DNA of 35,000 bases from Steroidobacteraceae bacterium. Its GTDB lineage: Bacteria > Pseudomonadota > Gammaproteobacteria > Steroidobacterales > Steroidobacteraceae. This document shows positions 16,058 to 23,603 of this stretch, in pieces (within the stretch, counting starts at the first letter, position 1; each line of letters starts with the position of its first letter). Location of the stretch: the NCBI GenBank assembly GCA_029266835.1, contig JAQSWD010000033.1, positions 1 to 35,000 of the forward strand, written 5' to 3'. A program made the position numbers and the translations under genes. The notes under the pieces were generated by a model. That model ran no database searches. It was not told the DNA's origin and saw only the letters and a program-made list of their open reading frames with translations.

Positions 16058-17397
16058 GCGGATTCGATGCCCTCGGTTGCCACGCGGGCCAGCGCGTCGA
16101 TTTCGTCGGGCTCGATCACGTACGGCGGCATGAAATACACCGTGGTGCCCAGCGGGCGGATCAGAGCGCCGCGGTCCAGCGCCAGGCGATAGATGCGCAG
16201 CCCGCGCCGCTCGGAGAACGGCCAGGGCGTGCGGTTTGCAACGTCCTTCATGAGTTCGATGGCGAGGATCATGCCGCGCTGCCTGATCTCGGCCACATGC
16301 GGATGCTCGCGCAGATGCTCCACGCTTGCGGCCATGCGCGCCGCCAGCGTCCGGTTCCGTTCCAGCACGGGCTCCTCGCGGAAGATGGCGAGCGTCGCGT
16401 TCGCGGCGGCGCAGGCCAGTGCATTGCCGGTGTAGCTGTGCGAATGCAGGAAGGCATTGAGCTTGGTGTACTCGTCGTAGAAGGCGTCATAGACCGTATC
16501 GGTGGTCAGCACCACGCTCAGTGGCAGGTAGCCGCCGGTGAGTCCCTTCGACAGGCATAGATAGTCGGGGCGGATGCGGGCCTGCTCACAGGCGAACATG
16601 GTGCCCGTGCGGCCGAAACCCACCGCGATTTCATCGGCGATGAGCTGCACGTCGAACCGGTCGCAGGCTTCGCGCAAGAGCTGCAAATAGACCGGGTCGT
16701 ACATGCGCATGCCACCGGCGCATTGCACCAGCGGCTCGACGATGACCGCGGCCACTTCGCCGTGGTTCTGCTCGAGCGCCGCTTCCATGTGGGTGAACAT
16801 TCGCCGCGCATGGTCGGCTTCGCTGGCGCCGGTCTCGCGGCCGAATGCGTCCGGCGACGGCACCGTGATCACGTCCATGAGCAGCGGCCGGTAGATGGAC
16901 TTGTAGAGCTCCACATTGCCCACGGCCAGCGCGCCCAGCGTCTCACCGTGATAGCTGTTGGACAAAGTGATGAAACGCGTCTTGCGCGGCCGCCCGCGAT
17001 TGCGCCAGTAGTGGAAGCTCATCTTCACCGCCACCTCGATGGCGGCCGAGCCATTGTCGGCGAAGAAGCAGCGGTTGAGCCCGGCGGGCGCGAGACGCAC
17101 CAGTTCCTCGGCCAGCGTGATCGCCGGCTCGTGCGTGAAGCCGGCGAAAATCGCGTGCTCGAGGCGGCCTAACTGCTCGACGACGGCGGCGTTGATACGC
17201 GGGTTGGCATGCCCGAAGAGATTCACCCACCAGGAACTGATGCCGTCGAGATAACGCTTGCCGGTGTGATCCTCGAGCCACACGCCCGAGCCCGAGCGCA
17301 GCGGGATCATGGGCACGGTCTCGTGATCCTTCATTTGCGTGCAGGGATGCCAGACGTGCGCGAGATCGCGCGCGACCCAGTCGGAAGGTGAGCTCAT
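16048..17397 (-). CDS. bioA: Adenosylmethionine-8-amino-7-oxononanoate aminotransferase
   Basis: BioA converts KAPA to DAPA in biotin synthesis, using SAM as amino donor and PLP as cofactor. The 449-residue class III aminotransferase has WHPCTQMKDHE near the N-terminus, LDGISSWWVNLFGHANPRIN, FFADNGSAAIEVAVKMSFHYW, SYHGETLGALAVG and the PLP lysine K284 in SKGLTGGYLPLS. The ATG at 17397 gives the expected family N-terminus (WVARDLAHVWHPCTQ). Other bio genes are not in the window. First gene of the minus-strand set with rsmE, lipoprotein, HipA-like and DUF3037 genes. Confidence 0.97.
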   Translation of the reverse strand: MSSPSDWVARDLAHVWHPCTQMKDHETVPMIPLRSGSGVWLEDHTGKRYLDGISSWWVNLFGHANPRINAAVVEQLGRLEHAIFAGFTHEPAITLAEELVRLAPAGLNRCFFADNGSAAIEVAVKMSFHYWRNRGRPRKTRFITLSNSYHGETLGALAVGNVELYKSIYRPLLMDVITVPSPDAFGRETGASEADHARRMFTHMEAALEQNHGEVAAVIVEPLVQCAGGMRMYDPVYLQLLREACDRFDVQLIADEIAVGFGRTGTMFACEQARIRPDYLCLSKGLTGGYLPLSVVLTTDTVYDAFYDEYTKLNAFLHSHSYTGNALACAAANATLAIFREEPVLERNRTLAARMAASVEHLREHPHVAEIRQRGMILAIELMKDVANRTPWPFSERRGLRIYRLALDRGALIRPLGTTVYFMPPYVIEPDEIDALARVATEGIESACA

Positions 17398-17437
17398 GTG
17401 AACTATTGTGGCATGCGTATGGCAAGATCGGAGCCGC

Positions 17438-17980
17438 ATGCGCGTGGACGTCAAAACTGGCTTGTTGGTCGGCGTGAAGCAGGTGCTTTCGCCGTTTTTT
17501 GACGAACGACCCGCGGGTGTGTCGCCCGATCTCATCGTCCTGCACGGCATCAGCCTGCCGCCGGGAGATTTCGGCGGTCCCTGGGTGGCAAGGCTGTTCA
17601 CCGGCAATCTGCCGGCCGATGCGCATCCGGAATTCCGCGAGCGCGCCGGCCTGCGTGTGTCGGCGCACCTGTTGGTCCGCCGTGATGGTGAAGTGGTGCA
17701 GTTCGTGTCATTCAACGACCGGGCCTGGCATGCCGGCAAGTCGAGCTGGCAGGGTCGCGAGGCCTGCAACGATTACTCCATCGGCATCGAGTGCGAGGGC
17801 GCCGACGAGGTGCCCTACGACGACGCGCAATATGCGCGGTTGCGCGAACTGCTGCCGATGCTGCTGGCGGCTTATCCCGCGATCACGCCGGATCGCATCG
17901 TCGGCCACAGCGACGTCGCGCCGGGGCGCAAGACCGACCCCGGGCCGTCGTTCGACTGGTCGCGCGTTTCATCGCGCTAA
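17438..17980 (+). CDS. ampD: 1,6-anhydro-N-acetylmuramyl-L-alanine amidase AmpD
   Basis: AmpD cleaves the stem peptide from anhydro-muropeptides in the cytoplasm during cell-wall recycling. The 180-residue amidase_2 protein has zinc ligands H36 (IVLHGISLPPG), H157 and D167 (VGHSDVAPGRKTDPGPSFDW), and the catalytic glutamate in IGIECEG near residue 118. The start is ATG 17438 with GGAG four bases upstream; an in-frame GTG at 17408 would add ten residues. It is divergent from bioA across 40 bp and its stop overlaps the convergent adenosyltransferase stop by 2 bp. Confidence 0.95.
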   Translation: MRVDVKTGLLVGVKQVLSPFFDERPAGVSPDLIVLHGISLPPGDFGGPWVARLFTGNLPADAHPEFRERAGLRVSAHLLVRRDGEVVQFVSFNDRAWHAGKSSWQGREACNDYSIGIECEGADEVPYDDAQYARLRELLPMLLAAYPAITPDRIVGHSDVAPGRKTDPGPSFDWSRVSSR

Positions 17981-18543
17981 CGGGAAGGCCCCGCCCCGCG
18001 GTCGTGACGCCAGAGCACCTCGGAGCCGTGTTCGTGGCGCGCCAGCACGCGCGCAATGACGAACAGCAGGTCTGACAGCCGGTTCAGGTACTTCGGCACT
18101 TCGGGATTCACCGCCTCATCGGCCGCCAGCGTCCACACGCGCCGCTCCGCGCGGCGCACGATGGTGCGAGCAAGATGGCAGGCCGAAGCCGCGGGACCGC
18201 CGCCGGGCAGAATGAAATCCTTGAGCGCCGGCAGCGGCTCATTGAAGGCATCCAGCACCTGTTCCAGCCGCGCGATCTGTTCGGCGTTGATGACGCTGGT
18301 GCCGGGAATGCACAACTCACCACCCAAGTCGAACAGGTCGTGCTGAATTCCGGTGAGCGTGCGCCCGATATCCGCCGGAACGCCGGGCACGCTCAGGATC
18401 ATCCCGATCGCGCTGTTGGCTTCGTCGACGGTGCCGTAGGCCTCGACGCGCGCGTGATCCTTGCGTACCCGGTGTCCGTCACCGAGACCGGTGCTGCCAT
18501 CATCGCCTGTGCGCGTATAGATTCTGCTCAAGCGATTGCCCAT
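17977..18543 (-). CDS. PduO-type cob(I)alamin adenosyltransferase
   Basis: This enzyme transfers the adenosyl group of ATP to cob(I)alamin, making coenzyme B12. The 188-residue protein has the ATP-binding TRTGDDGSTGLGDG at residues 10-23, VEAYGTVDEANSAIG, FDLGGEL, ILPGGGPAASACHLARTIVRRAER and YLNRLSDLLFVIAR, all typical of the PduO family. It starts 23 bp downstream of btuB on the same strand, so it is very likely in the riboswitch-controlled btuB transcript. This pairing links B12 uptake to cofactor activation. Confidence 0.95.
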   Translation of the reverse strand: MGNRLSRIYTRTGDDGSTGLGDGHRVRKDHARVEAYGTVDEANSAIGMILSVPGVPADIGRTLTGIQHDLFDLGGELCIPGTSVINAEQIARLEQVLDAFNEPLPALKDFILPGGGPAASACHLARTIVRRAERRVWTLAADEAVNPEVPKYLNRLSDLLFVIARVLARHEHGSEVLWRHDRGAGPSR

Positions 18544-18566
18544 GCGGCCTCCGAGAGTCGATGTCC

Positions 18567-20429
18567 TCAGTCGAAGCTGTAGCGTACTCCAACCGTGTAC
18601 GAGCGGCCTTCGGCGCGATATCCGTCGGCGAAGGTGTAATCCTCGTCGAACAGGTTCTCGAGCCGGCCTTGCAACGTCAGCTGGGGAGTCGCGCGGTAGC
18701 GCAACGTGGTATTGACCAGCGCGTAGGAATCCAGCGTGACATTGGGGAACCCGACGTCCTTCCGGTTGCCGGAGGCGATGAGATCCACACCCAGGTCGAG
18801 TCTGCCCACGTCGCGGTTCAACGCGAGGCTCAGCGCCTCGCGCGCGCGGCGCAGCAGGCGCGTGTCCAGGGTTTCATCGCGCGGGTCCTGCAGCGTGAGC
18901 TCGGCGCGCGCTCGCCAGGAGTCGCCCGTGAACGACCAGCCGAGCTCCACACCCTTGATACGCGCGCGGTCGATGTTGCGGTTCCCGCCCTCGAAGGTCT
19001 CCGGGTCGACCACGAAGTAATTGATGAGATCGCGGATGCGGTTGTCGAAGGCGGACAGCGTGAGCTGCTGGTGCTGACCCAATTTCTGGCGCAGCGACAG
19101 TTCCACCTGGCGTGACACCTCGGGTTGCAGGTCGGGGTTGCCGCCGAAGCCGAAACGGTCGGTGGCGTCGGGCGCGCGGAACGCCTTGCCGCCGGACAGC
19201 GTGACACGCGTGCCGGTGTCGAAAAGCGCGCCGACTTCCGCGTTCCACGTGAGCTCGCTGCCGAAGTTTTCGTGATCCACGCCACCCAGGGCCAGGCGCG
19301 TGGAGATCCTGCCCATGCTGAATTGATCCTGCACGAAGGCTTGGGTGACCGTAGTGCTCTCGTCGAAGGTGGTGCCGAAGGAATTGGCGTTCGTGTCCTC
19401 ATCGCTGCGCATCAGGCCGAAGGTCAGCGCGTGGTCAGCGAAATGAGCCGATTCCCATCGGGGCAGGTCCACCTGCAGATCGAAGTTGGTCCGGCGCGTG
19501 TGTGCGAAATCGAAGCCCGCGAAGTTGGGTTGCAGCTGGTCGATGTCGTCGGTGGCGCGGCTGGCGGTGAAACGTACGCCCAGGCCACCCTCCTGGCCAC
19601 TCTGCCCATGCTGACGATAGTCACCCTCCAGCGAATACACGCTGGTTTCGAACTCGTTGGAACGGTCGTCGATCGAGCCGGTGAAGAAATCCCGGTCCGA
19701 ATATTCGGTGCGGCCTTCGGCGCGCCAGGCGCGGGCCCGCAAGGTGAAGGCCTCGCTGGCGTCGTATTCCGCGCTGAGCCGGCCAGTGACATTCCGATAG
19801 CCCCGGTCGCTGGTGCCGTCGAGGTAGGTAGGCATGCCCTGGCTCTCGGCATATCCGCCGCCCACCCCGAATCGGAGTCCGTCGCCGGCGGCGATCGCGC
19901 CATCCGCGAACATCTGTTGCGTCTGGTCGCTGCCGTAGGTGGCGCCGGCGCTGAAACCCTCGCGCGATGCGCCACGGGTGAACACCTGCACCACGCCGCC
20001 GATGGCGTCGGTGCCATACAGCGACGAGCGCGGGCCTTTGACGATCTCGATGCGCTCGATGGATTCGGGCGCGATGTTCTGCAAAGCCGCGCCGCCGATG
20101 GTGCCGGGGTTGATACGCACGCCATCCACCAGCACCACGGTGTGATTGCTGTCGGTGCCGCGCATGAACATCGTGGTGGTTTGCCCGCGACCGCCATTGC
20201 GCGAGATTTCGAGGCCCGCCTGGCCGTGGAGCAATTCGCTGACGTCACCGGCCAGTGAACGCTCGATGTCATTGCGAGTGATGACGATGACTGGTGCGCC
20301 CACCGCGTCCAGCGGAACCGGCGTACGGGTGGCCGTGACGACAGTTTCCTCCAGTTCATCCTGGGCAAACGATTGCGACGAGAAGAGAGCGGCGGCGATG
20401 GCCGCCGACAGCAGATGCTTGCGATTCAC
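18567..20429 (-). CDS. btuB: TonB-dependent vitamin B12 receptor BtuB
   Basis: A 620-residue outer-membrane receptor. The signal peptide (cleavage probably after residue 22, QSFA/QDE) is followed by a TonB-box region ETVVTATRTP, a plug domain (VSELLHGQAGLEISRNGGRGQTTTMFMRGTDSNH, VLVDGVRIN, ERIEIVKGPRSSLYGTDAIGGVV) and a beta-barrel ending in RYSFD. The GTG at 20429 is chosen because AAAGGA lies 7 bp upstream and MNRKHLLS makes a standard signal sequence; a GTG at 20450 is less likely. B12 specificity is inferred from the cobalamin riboswitch upstream and the adenosyltransferase downstream, which agree with BtuB-like size and plug. Confidence 0.93.
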   Translation of the reverse strand: MNRKHLLSAAIAAALFSSQSFAQDELEETVVTATRTPVPLDAVGAPVIVITRNDIERSLAGDVSELLHGQAGLEISRNGGRGQTTTMFMRGTDSNHTVVLVDGVRINPGTIGGAALQNIAPESIERIEIVKGPRSSLYGTDAIGGVVQVFTRGASREGFSAGATYGSDQTQQMFADGAIAAGDGLRFGVGGGYAESQGMPTYLDGTSDRGYRNVTGRLSAEYDASEAFTLRARAWRAEGRTEYSDRDFFTGSIDDRSNEFETSVYSLEGDYRQHGQSGQEGGLGVRFTASRATDDIDQLQPNFAGFDFAHTRRTNFDLQVDLPRWESAHFADHALTFGLMRSDEDTNANSFGTTFDESTTVTQAFVQDQFSMGRISTRLALGGVDHENFGSELTWNAEVGALFDTGTRVTLSGGKAFRAPDATDRFGFGGNPDLQPEVSRQVELSLRQKLGQHQQLTLSAFDNRIRDLINYFVVDPETFEGGNRNIDRARIKGVELGWSFTGDSWRARAELTLQDPRDETLDTRLLRRAREALSLALNRDVGRLDLGVDLIASGNRKDVGFPNVTLDSYALVNTTLRYRATPQLTLQGRLENLFDEDYTFADGYRAEGRSYTVGVRYSFD

Positions 20430-20538
20430 GATCCGGTCCTTTCCATGCACGCCCGCATGGCTGGTATTTCGACACCCAGCGCGCGTGAGGGGAGAAGGCT
20501 GACCGCCGTCCCGATGCCCACCGCATCACTGGGAAACT
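20430..20538 (-). promoter_or_regulatory. Expression platform between cobalamin riboswitch and btuB
   Basis: About 110 nt of leader separate the aptamer from the btuB start. I see no U-run intrinsic terminator. The btuB ribosome-binding segment GGAAAGG (about 20437-20446, minus strand) is complementary, with one bulge, to CCTTCTCC about 50 nt upstream in the leader. This fits a translational switch that hides the ribosome-binding site, but that is inference. Confidence 0.4.
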
Positions 20539-20727
20539 ACCGATCGGCCGGTCTCCGGACTCTCGAACCGAAACTGCTGTTTCGTCGCGTCGCCTTCCCA
20601 GGCCGTCCTTTCGATGGACTCAACCCAGTGGCATGTGACGCGCTTTGGTTCGATTACCGTTGCGGGGGCAGTGCTGGAATTGCCGTTTTCTAGGCGGCTC
20701 ACCAGCTTCCCGTAACCTTTCGGCGGT
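20539..20727 (-). promoter_or_regulatory. Cobalamin riboswitch (aptamer)
   Basis: On the minus strand the leader of btuB carries the conserved cobalamin aptamer blocks in order: GGTTACGGGAAGCTGGTG, then CCAGCACTGCCCCCGCAACGG-TAA (20650s-20680s), GCCACTGG, AAGGACGGCCTGGGAAGGCG and the B12 box AGTCCGGAGACCGGCC (about 20546-20562). Short P1 arms ACCG (20724-20727) and CGGT (20539-20542) close it. Binding of adenosylcobalamin in this family lowers expression of B12 uptake genes. Confidence 0.96.
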
Positions 20728-20731
20728 GCGC

Positions 20732-20761
20732 ACTCTAGCGGCATTCACCCTGAATTGACAG
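20732..20761 (-). promoter_or_regulatory. Candidate sigma-70 promoter for btuB
   Basis: On the minus strand CTGTCA (20761-20756) and TAGAGT (20737-20732) each match four of six consensus bases and are 18 bp apart. A start about 7 bases downstream would fall at about 20725, almost exactly at the 5' arm of the riboswitch. That positional agreement is the main support. Confidence 0.45.
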
Positions 20762-20793
20762 TTCTGGCCGGCATCCGCAGGCTTCCGACCGCC

Positions 20794-21576
20794 ATGCCCA
20801 CTACCGAACCCTCCATTGAACTCAAGGCCGCGCTGGATGCGGTCAACGCCGCCGCCGAAGTGATCCGCGGCTTCTATCAACGCAACGTGAAGATCGAGGT
20901 GAAGGCGGACAAGACGCCGGTCACCGAAGCGGATGTGCGGTCCGAAGAAGTCATACGCGAGCTGCTCACGCGGCGTTTCCCGTCGTATGGGTTCTATGGC
21001 GAGGAAACCGGCAAGTCCGACATGGGAGCCGAAAGCGTGTGGCTGGTCGACCCGATCGACGGCACCAAGTCTTTCGTGCGCGAGTGCCCATTCTTCTCGA
21101 CGCAGATCGCGCTGATGCGCGGCGGGCGCTTCGTGCTTGGCGTGTCCTGCGCGCCCGCGTACAACGAGCTGGCCTGGGCCGAGCGGGGCGGCGGAGCCTT
21201 TCTCGACGGCAAGCGCATCCAGGTCAGCGCGGTGAACAAGTTGGACGGCGCCATCGTGTCCACGGGCAACCTCAAGACGCTGACCCGGTCGGACGCCTGG
21301 AATCGGCTGGGCGGATTGATCCAGTCCACCAACCGCATTCGCGGCTACGGCGATTTCGTGCATTACCACCTGCTGGCGCGCGGCGCGCTGGACGTGGTCA
21401 TCGAATCCGACGTGAACATCCTCGACATCGCCGCGCTCACGGTCATCGTCGAGGAAGCCGGCGGCAGGTTCACCGATCTTGCGGGCGGGCCGGTAGGGTT
21501 GGAGACGACGACGGTGCTGGCCACCAACGGGCCGCTGCATGCGCCGGTCCTGGATACCCTGCGCTTCAGTCGATGA
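20794..21576 (+). CDS. Inositol-monophosphatase-family phosphatase (HisN-like)
   Basis: A 260-residue Mg-dependent phosphatase of the IMPase fold. Metal-site motifs are GEETG (residues 69-73), LVDPIDGTKSFVR (D86, D89) and a late NILDIAAL with D211 where WDxAA is usual; the tryptophan is replaced by leucine. Members include histidinol-phosphate phosphatase, inositol phosphatase and CysQ; this one looks closest to the HisN-type group, but substrate cannot be assigned. The start ATG 20794 follows the divergent riboswitch region; a TTG at 20755 is unlikely. It overlaps the next small gene by ATGA. Confidence 0.88.
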   Translation: MPTTEPSIELKAALDAVNAAAEVIRGFYQRNVKIEVKADKTPVTEADVRSEEVIRELLTRRFPSYGFYGEETGKSDMGAESVWLVDPIDGTKSFVRECPFFSTQIALMRGGRFVLGVSCAPAYNELAWAERGGGAFLDGKRIQVSAVNKLDGAIVSTGNLKTLTRSDAWNRLGGLIQSTNRIRGYGDFVHYHLLARGALDVVIESDVNILDIAALTVIVEEAGGRFTDLAGGPVGLETTTVLATNGPLHAPVLDTLRFSR

Positions 21577-22040
21577 GCGTGTTCTTCCGCTGGGGCGTGT
21601 TCGGCATCCTCGCGGTCGCCGCGCTGCTGTACGCCTATAACGCGAGCAAGAGCCTCGCGGAAAAGCACGAAGCAAGATCAGCGCCGGTAGTTAGCCAGGG
21701 TGGCTCCGGGTCTGACGAAGAAGACGAAGCTCTCGAGGACGATGATGCCGACGAGCCGGCGGAAGCGGAGTCCGTCACCGAAGAGCTGGTGGAAATGCCC
21801 GCGCCCTGCGAGGAGGAGAGGCTGGTCGCGGAACGCGCACTCAAATATCGCCGCGACGGTGAGCCGCTGGACCGGCTGATGAGGATCCACACCATCGTGT
21901 TTCAGAACGACCCGAAGCGTCGGGAACGGCTCGAGGCTGTTGCGCGCCAATGGTATGAGCGGGAAGGCCGCGATCCAGATGCCGCTGCGTTGCGCGGTGA
22001 AGTGCTGCGCGACTGCCGGAGATTCATGGCGGCGCCATGA
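21573..22040 (+). CDS. Small membrane-anchored acidic protein of unknown function
   Basis: A 155-residue protein I do not recognise. One N-terminal transmembrane helix (VFFRWGVFGILAVAALLYAY, residues 2-21) is followed by a very acidic stretch (DEEDEALEDDDADEPAEAE, about 48-66) and a soluble, charged helical C-terminal part containing two cysteines. Its ATG overlaps the stop of the preceding phosphatase gene (ATGA), so the two are probably co-translated. Codon use matches neighbours. It ends 19 bp from the convergent ABC ATPase gene. Confidence 0.75.
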   Translation: MSVFFRWGVFGILAVAALLYAYNASKSLAEKHEARSAPVVSQGGSGSDEEDEALEDDDADEPAEAESVTEELVEMPAPCEEERLVAERALKYRRDGEPLDRLMRIHTIVFQNDPKRRERLEAVARQWYEREGRDPDAAALRGEVLRDCRRFMAAP

Positions 22041-22059
22041 CGCGCCGCCGCCAGCCTGG

Positions 22060-22824
22060 CTAGGCGGGCGCCACGACGCGATACCCGGCCAGGCGGCTCT
22101 CGACGTAACTCAGGCCGTACAGGCGGCCAAGGTGCCCGGTCTCGAGATGGGCGGTATCGACCAGGCTGACATCGCCCTCTCCAGACAGCAACGCCACGCG
22201 ATCCGCGAAGCGCAGTGCGAGGTTTGGCTCGTGCAGGCTCACGATCGCTGCGGCGCCGCCACGCGTGAGGTCGCGCATCCCCTGCAACACGCTGATCTGC
22301 TGCGCCGGGTCGAGATGGTTGGTGGGTTCATCCAGCAGGTACACCGATGGCGACTGCACGCGAAGCCGCGCGATCGCGGCGCGCCGCTGCTCGCCGCCCG
22401 ACAGCGAACCGAGTTCGCGGGGCGCGAGCGCGGAAAGGCCCACTTCGTCCAGCGCGCGCGCCACCAGCGCGTCGTCGGCGGCGCCAGGACTGCGCCAGAA
22501 ACCCAGGTGCGCGAACCGGCCTAACAACACGGTCTCGCGCACGTTTCCCTGGGGCGGAGCTTCGGGGTCCTGCGGCAGGAAACCGAGCTGCCGCGCCACG
22601 TCGCGCCGCGCCAGCGTCTCGATGTTCGCGCCGGCCAGTTTCACTTGTCCGGCCGCCGGCGCACGCAGCCCCGCCAGCGTGCGCAACAGCAGTGATTTCC
22701 CGGTACCGTTGCCACCCAGCAGCGCCAGGAATTCGCCGGCGCGAATGGCGCAGTCCAGGTGTTCGATGAGCACGCGCCCGGGCACGGCCACGCGTAGCGC
22801 GTTGCATTCCAGCAGCACGCTCAA
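22060..22824 (-). CDS. ABC transporter ATPase, BtuD/FecE type
   Basis: A 254-residue ATPase with Walker A GGNGTGKS, Q-loop LPQDPE, signature LSGGEQRRAAIARL, Walker B VYLLDEPTNHLD and the switch histidine in VSLHEPNLAL. The short-cofactor-type arrangement matches ATPases of B12, haem and ferric-siderophore importers. The start is taken as a TTG at 22824 whose TTGA overlaps the metalloprotease stop; a GTG at 22818 is an alternative. A permease gene of the matching family lies 3.7 kb away at 26518-27417, not adjacent, and no binding protein is visible. B12 as substrate is inferred from the neighbouring btuB unit. Confidence 0.87.
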   Translation of the reverse strand: MSVLLECNALRVAVPGRVLIEHLDCAIRAGEFLALLGGNGTGKSLLLRTLAGLRAPAAGQVKLAGANIETLARRDVARQLGFLPQDPEAPPQGNVRETVLLGRFAHLGFWRSPGAADDALVARALDEVGLSALAPRELGSLSGGEQRRAAIARLRVQSPSVYLLDEPTNHLDPAQQISVLQGMRDLTRGGAAAIVSLHEPNLALRFADRVALLSGEGDVSLVDTAHLETGHLGRLYGLSYVESRLAGYRVVAPA

Positions 22825-23594
22825 TTGCGCACCCAGCGGATTTCCAGCGCGGTGGCAGCGCCCACCACCACTTCGGCCAGTGACGAAGGCATCACGAACT
22901 CGCCAGGACCCACGGCGTATCGACCCGCCATGATTTCGGCGAATTCCTGAGGAATGAGTGGATCGCGGTCGGGCTCCGCGTAGCCGATCGGGTGCAGCGG
23001 CGCGAGCGTCGCCGGGTTGTACTTGTCGGATGCGCCGAGCGTATGCAGGATTTCGTGCGCGATGACCACGTTGTTGCGGCCGCGGTGTTCGCGGCCAGTG
23101 AAAGCGTGCACCACGCCGGCCAGGCCTCTTTGCAGGCCCACCGAGTGCGGCACTTCCTGCGTGAACTCCGGGTTGTGATACCGCACGAAGATGCGGATCT
23201 GCGGCATGTCCTGTCCGGTGGAAAGAGCCGCGCGGCGCGCATAGGCCCGCATCCTGAGGCTCCACCACATGTTGCCCAGGAGGCCGCTGTCCGCATCGCG
23301 CTCGGGCGGCTCCTCGGCGACCGGCCGGAACATCTGCACGCTGACCGGCCGCCCGATGCCGATTCCGTAGGATGCGGCCTCCTCGTTGAGAAACGCTTCC
23401 ACTTCCTCGACGTCGGAGTGTCCCAGCCCCGCGATGTACCTGCGCGTGGCCTGGTCATCGGTCTCGTCGATGGGAAAGATTCCGACGGTGAGCGTCTCGT
23501 CCCAGTCAGTGGTGCTGAGCTTGTCGTACCAGTTGGTCCACGCCGCGACGGCAAGGATGAACAGCAGAATGCCGATGCGGAGCTTGCGCCACAC
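22821..23594 (-). CDS. Putative membrane-anchored zinc metalloprotease
   Basis: A 257-residue protein with an N-terminal hydrophobic anchor or uncleaved signal (residues 6-19, ends in a Trp-rich segment) and a zinc motif HEILHTLGASD at 180-190. H180, H184 and probably D190 would bind zinc and E181 would be the base; this is an HExxHxxGxxD variant of the metzincin signature. I do not recognise a named family. The GTG start at 23594 lies 9 bp after the pdxH stop and its stop overlaps the ABC ATPase start, so the three genes appear to be one operon. It probably acts in the periplasm; the substrate is unknown. Confidence 0.75.
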   Translation of the reverse strand: MWRKLRIGILLFILAVAAWTNWYDKLSTTDWDETLTVGIFPIDETDDQATRRYIAGLGHSDVEEVEAFLNEEAASYGIGIGRPVSVQMFRPVAEEPPERDADSGLLGNMWWSLRMRAYARRAALSTGQDMPQIRIFVRYHNPEFTQEVPHSVGLQRGLAGVVHAFTGREHRGRNNVVIAHEILHTLGASDKYNPATLAPLHPIGYAEPDRDPLIPQEFAEIMAGRYAVGPGEFVMPSSLAEVVVGAATALEIRWVRN

Positions 23595-23603
23595 CTGGCG
23601 GGT

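Noticed and set aside
19125-20258. 377-codon plus-strand open frame inside btuB
   Set aside because: Shadow of the btuB coding strand; Gly/Ala/Val/His-rich without motifs.
20755-20783. Plus-strand promoter using the perfect TTGACA at 20755-20760 for the phosphatase gene
   Set aside because: No acceptable -10 sequence lies 16-18 bp downstream; the same bases fit better as part of the minus-strand btuB promoter region.
22041-22059. Intrinsic terminator between convergent genes
   Set aside because: The 19 bp gap is GC-rich and partly self-complementary, but I see no clean stem or T-run.
22825-23268. N-terminal extension of the ABC ATPase through the metalloprotease gene
   Set aside because: The extension has no domain and overlaps a better gene; the ATPase fold starts normally at 22824 or 22818.
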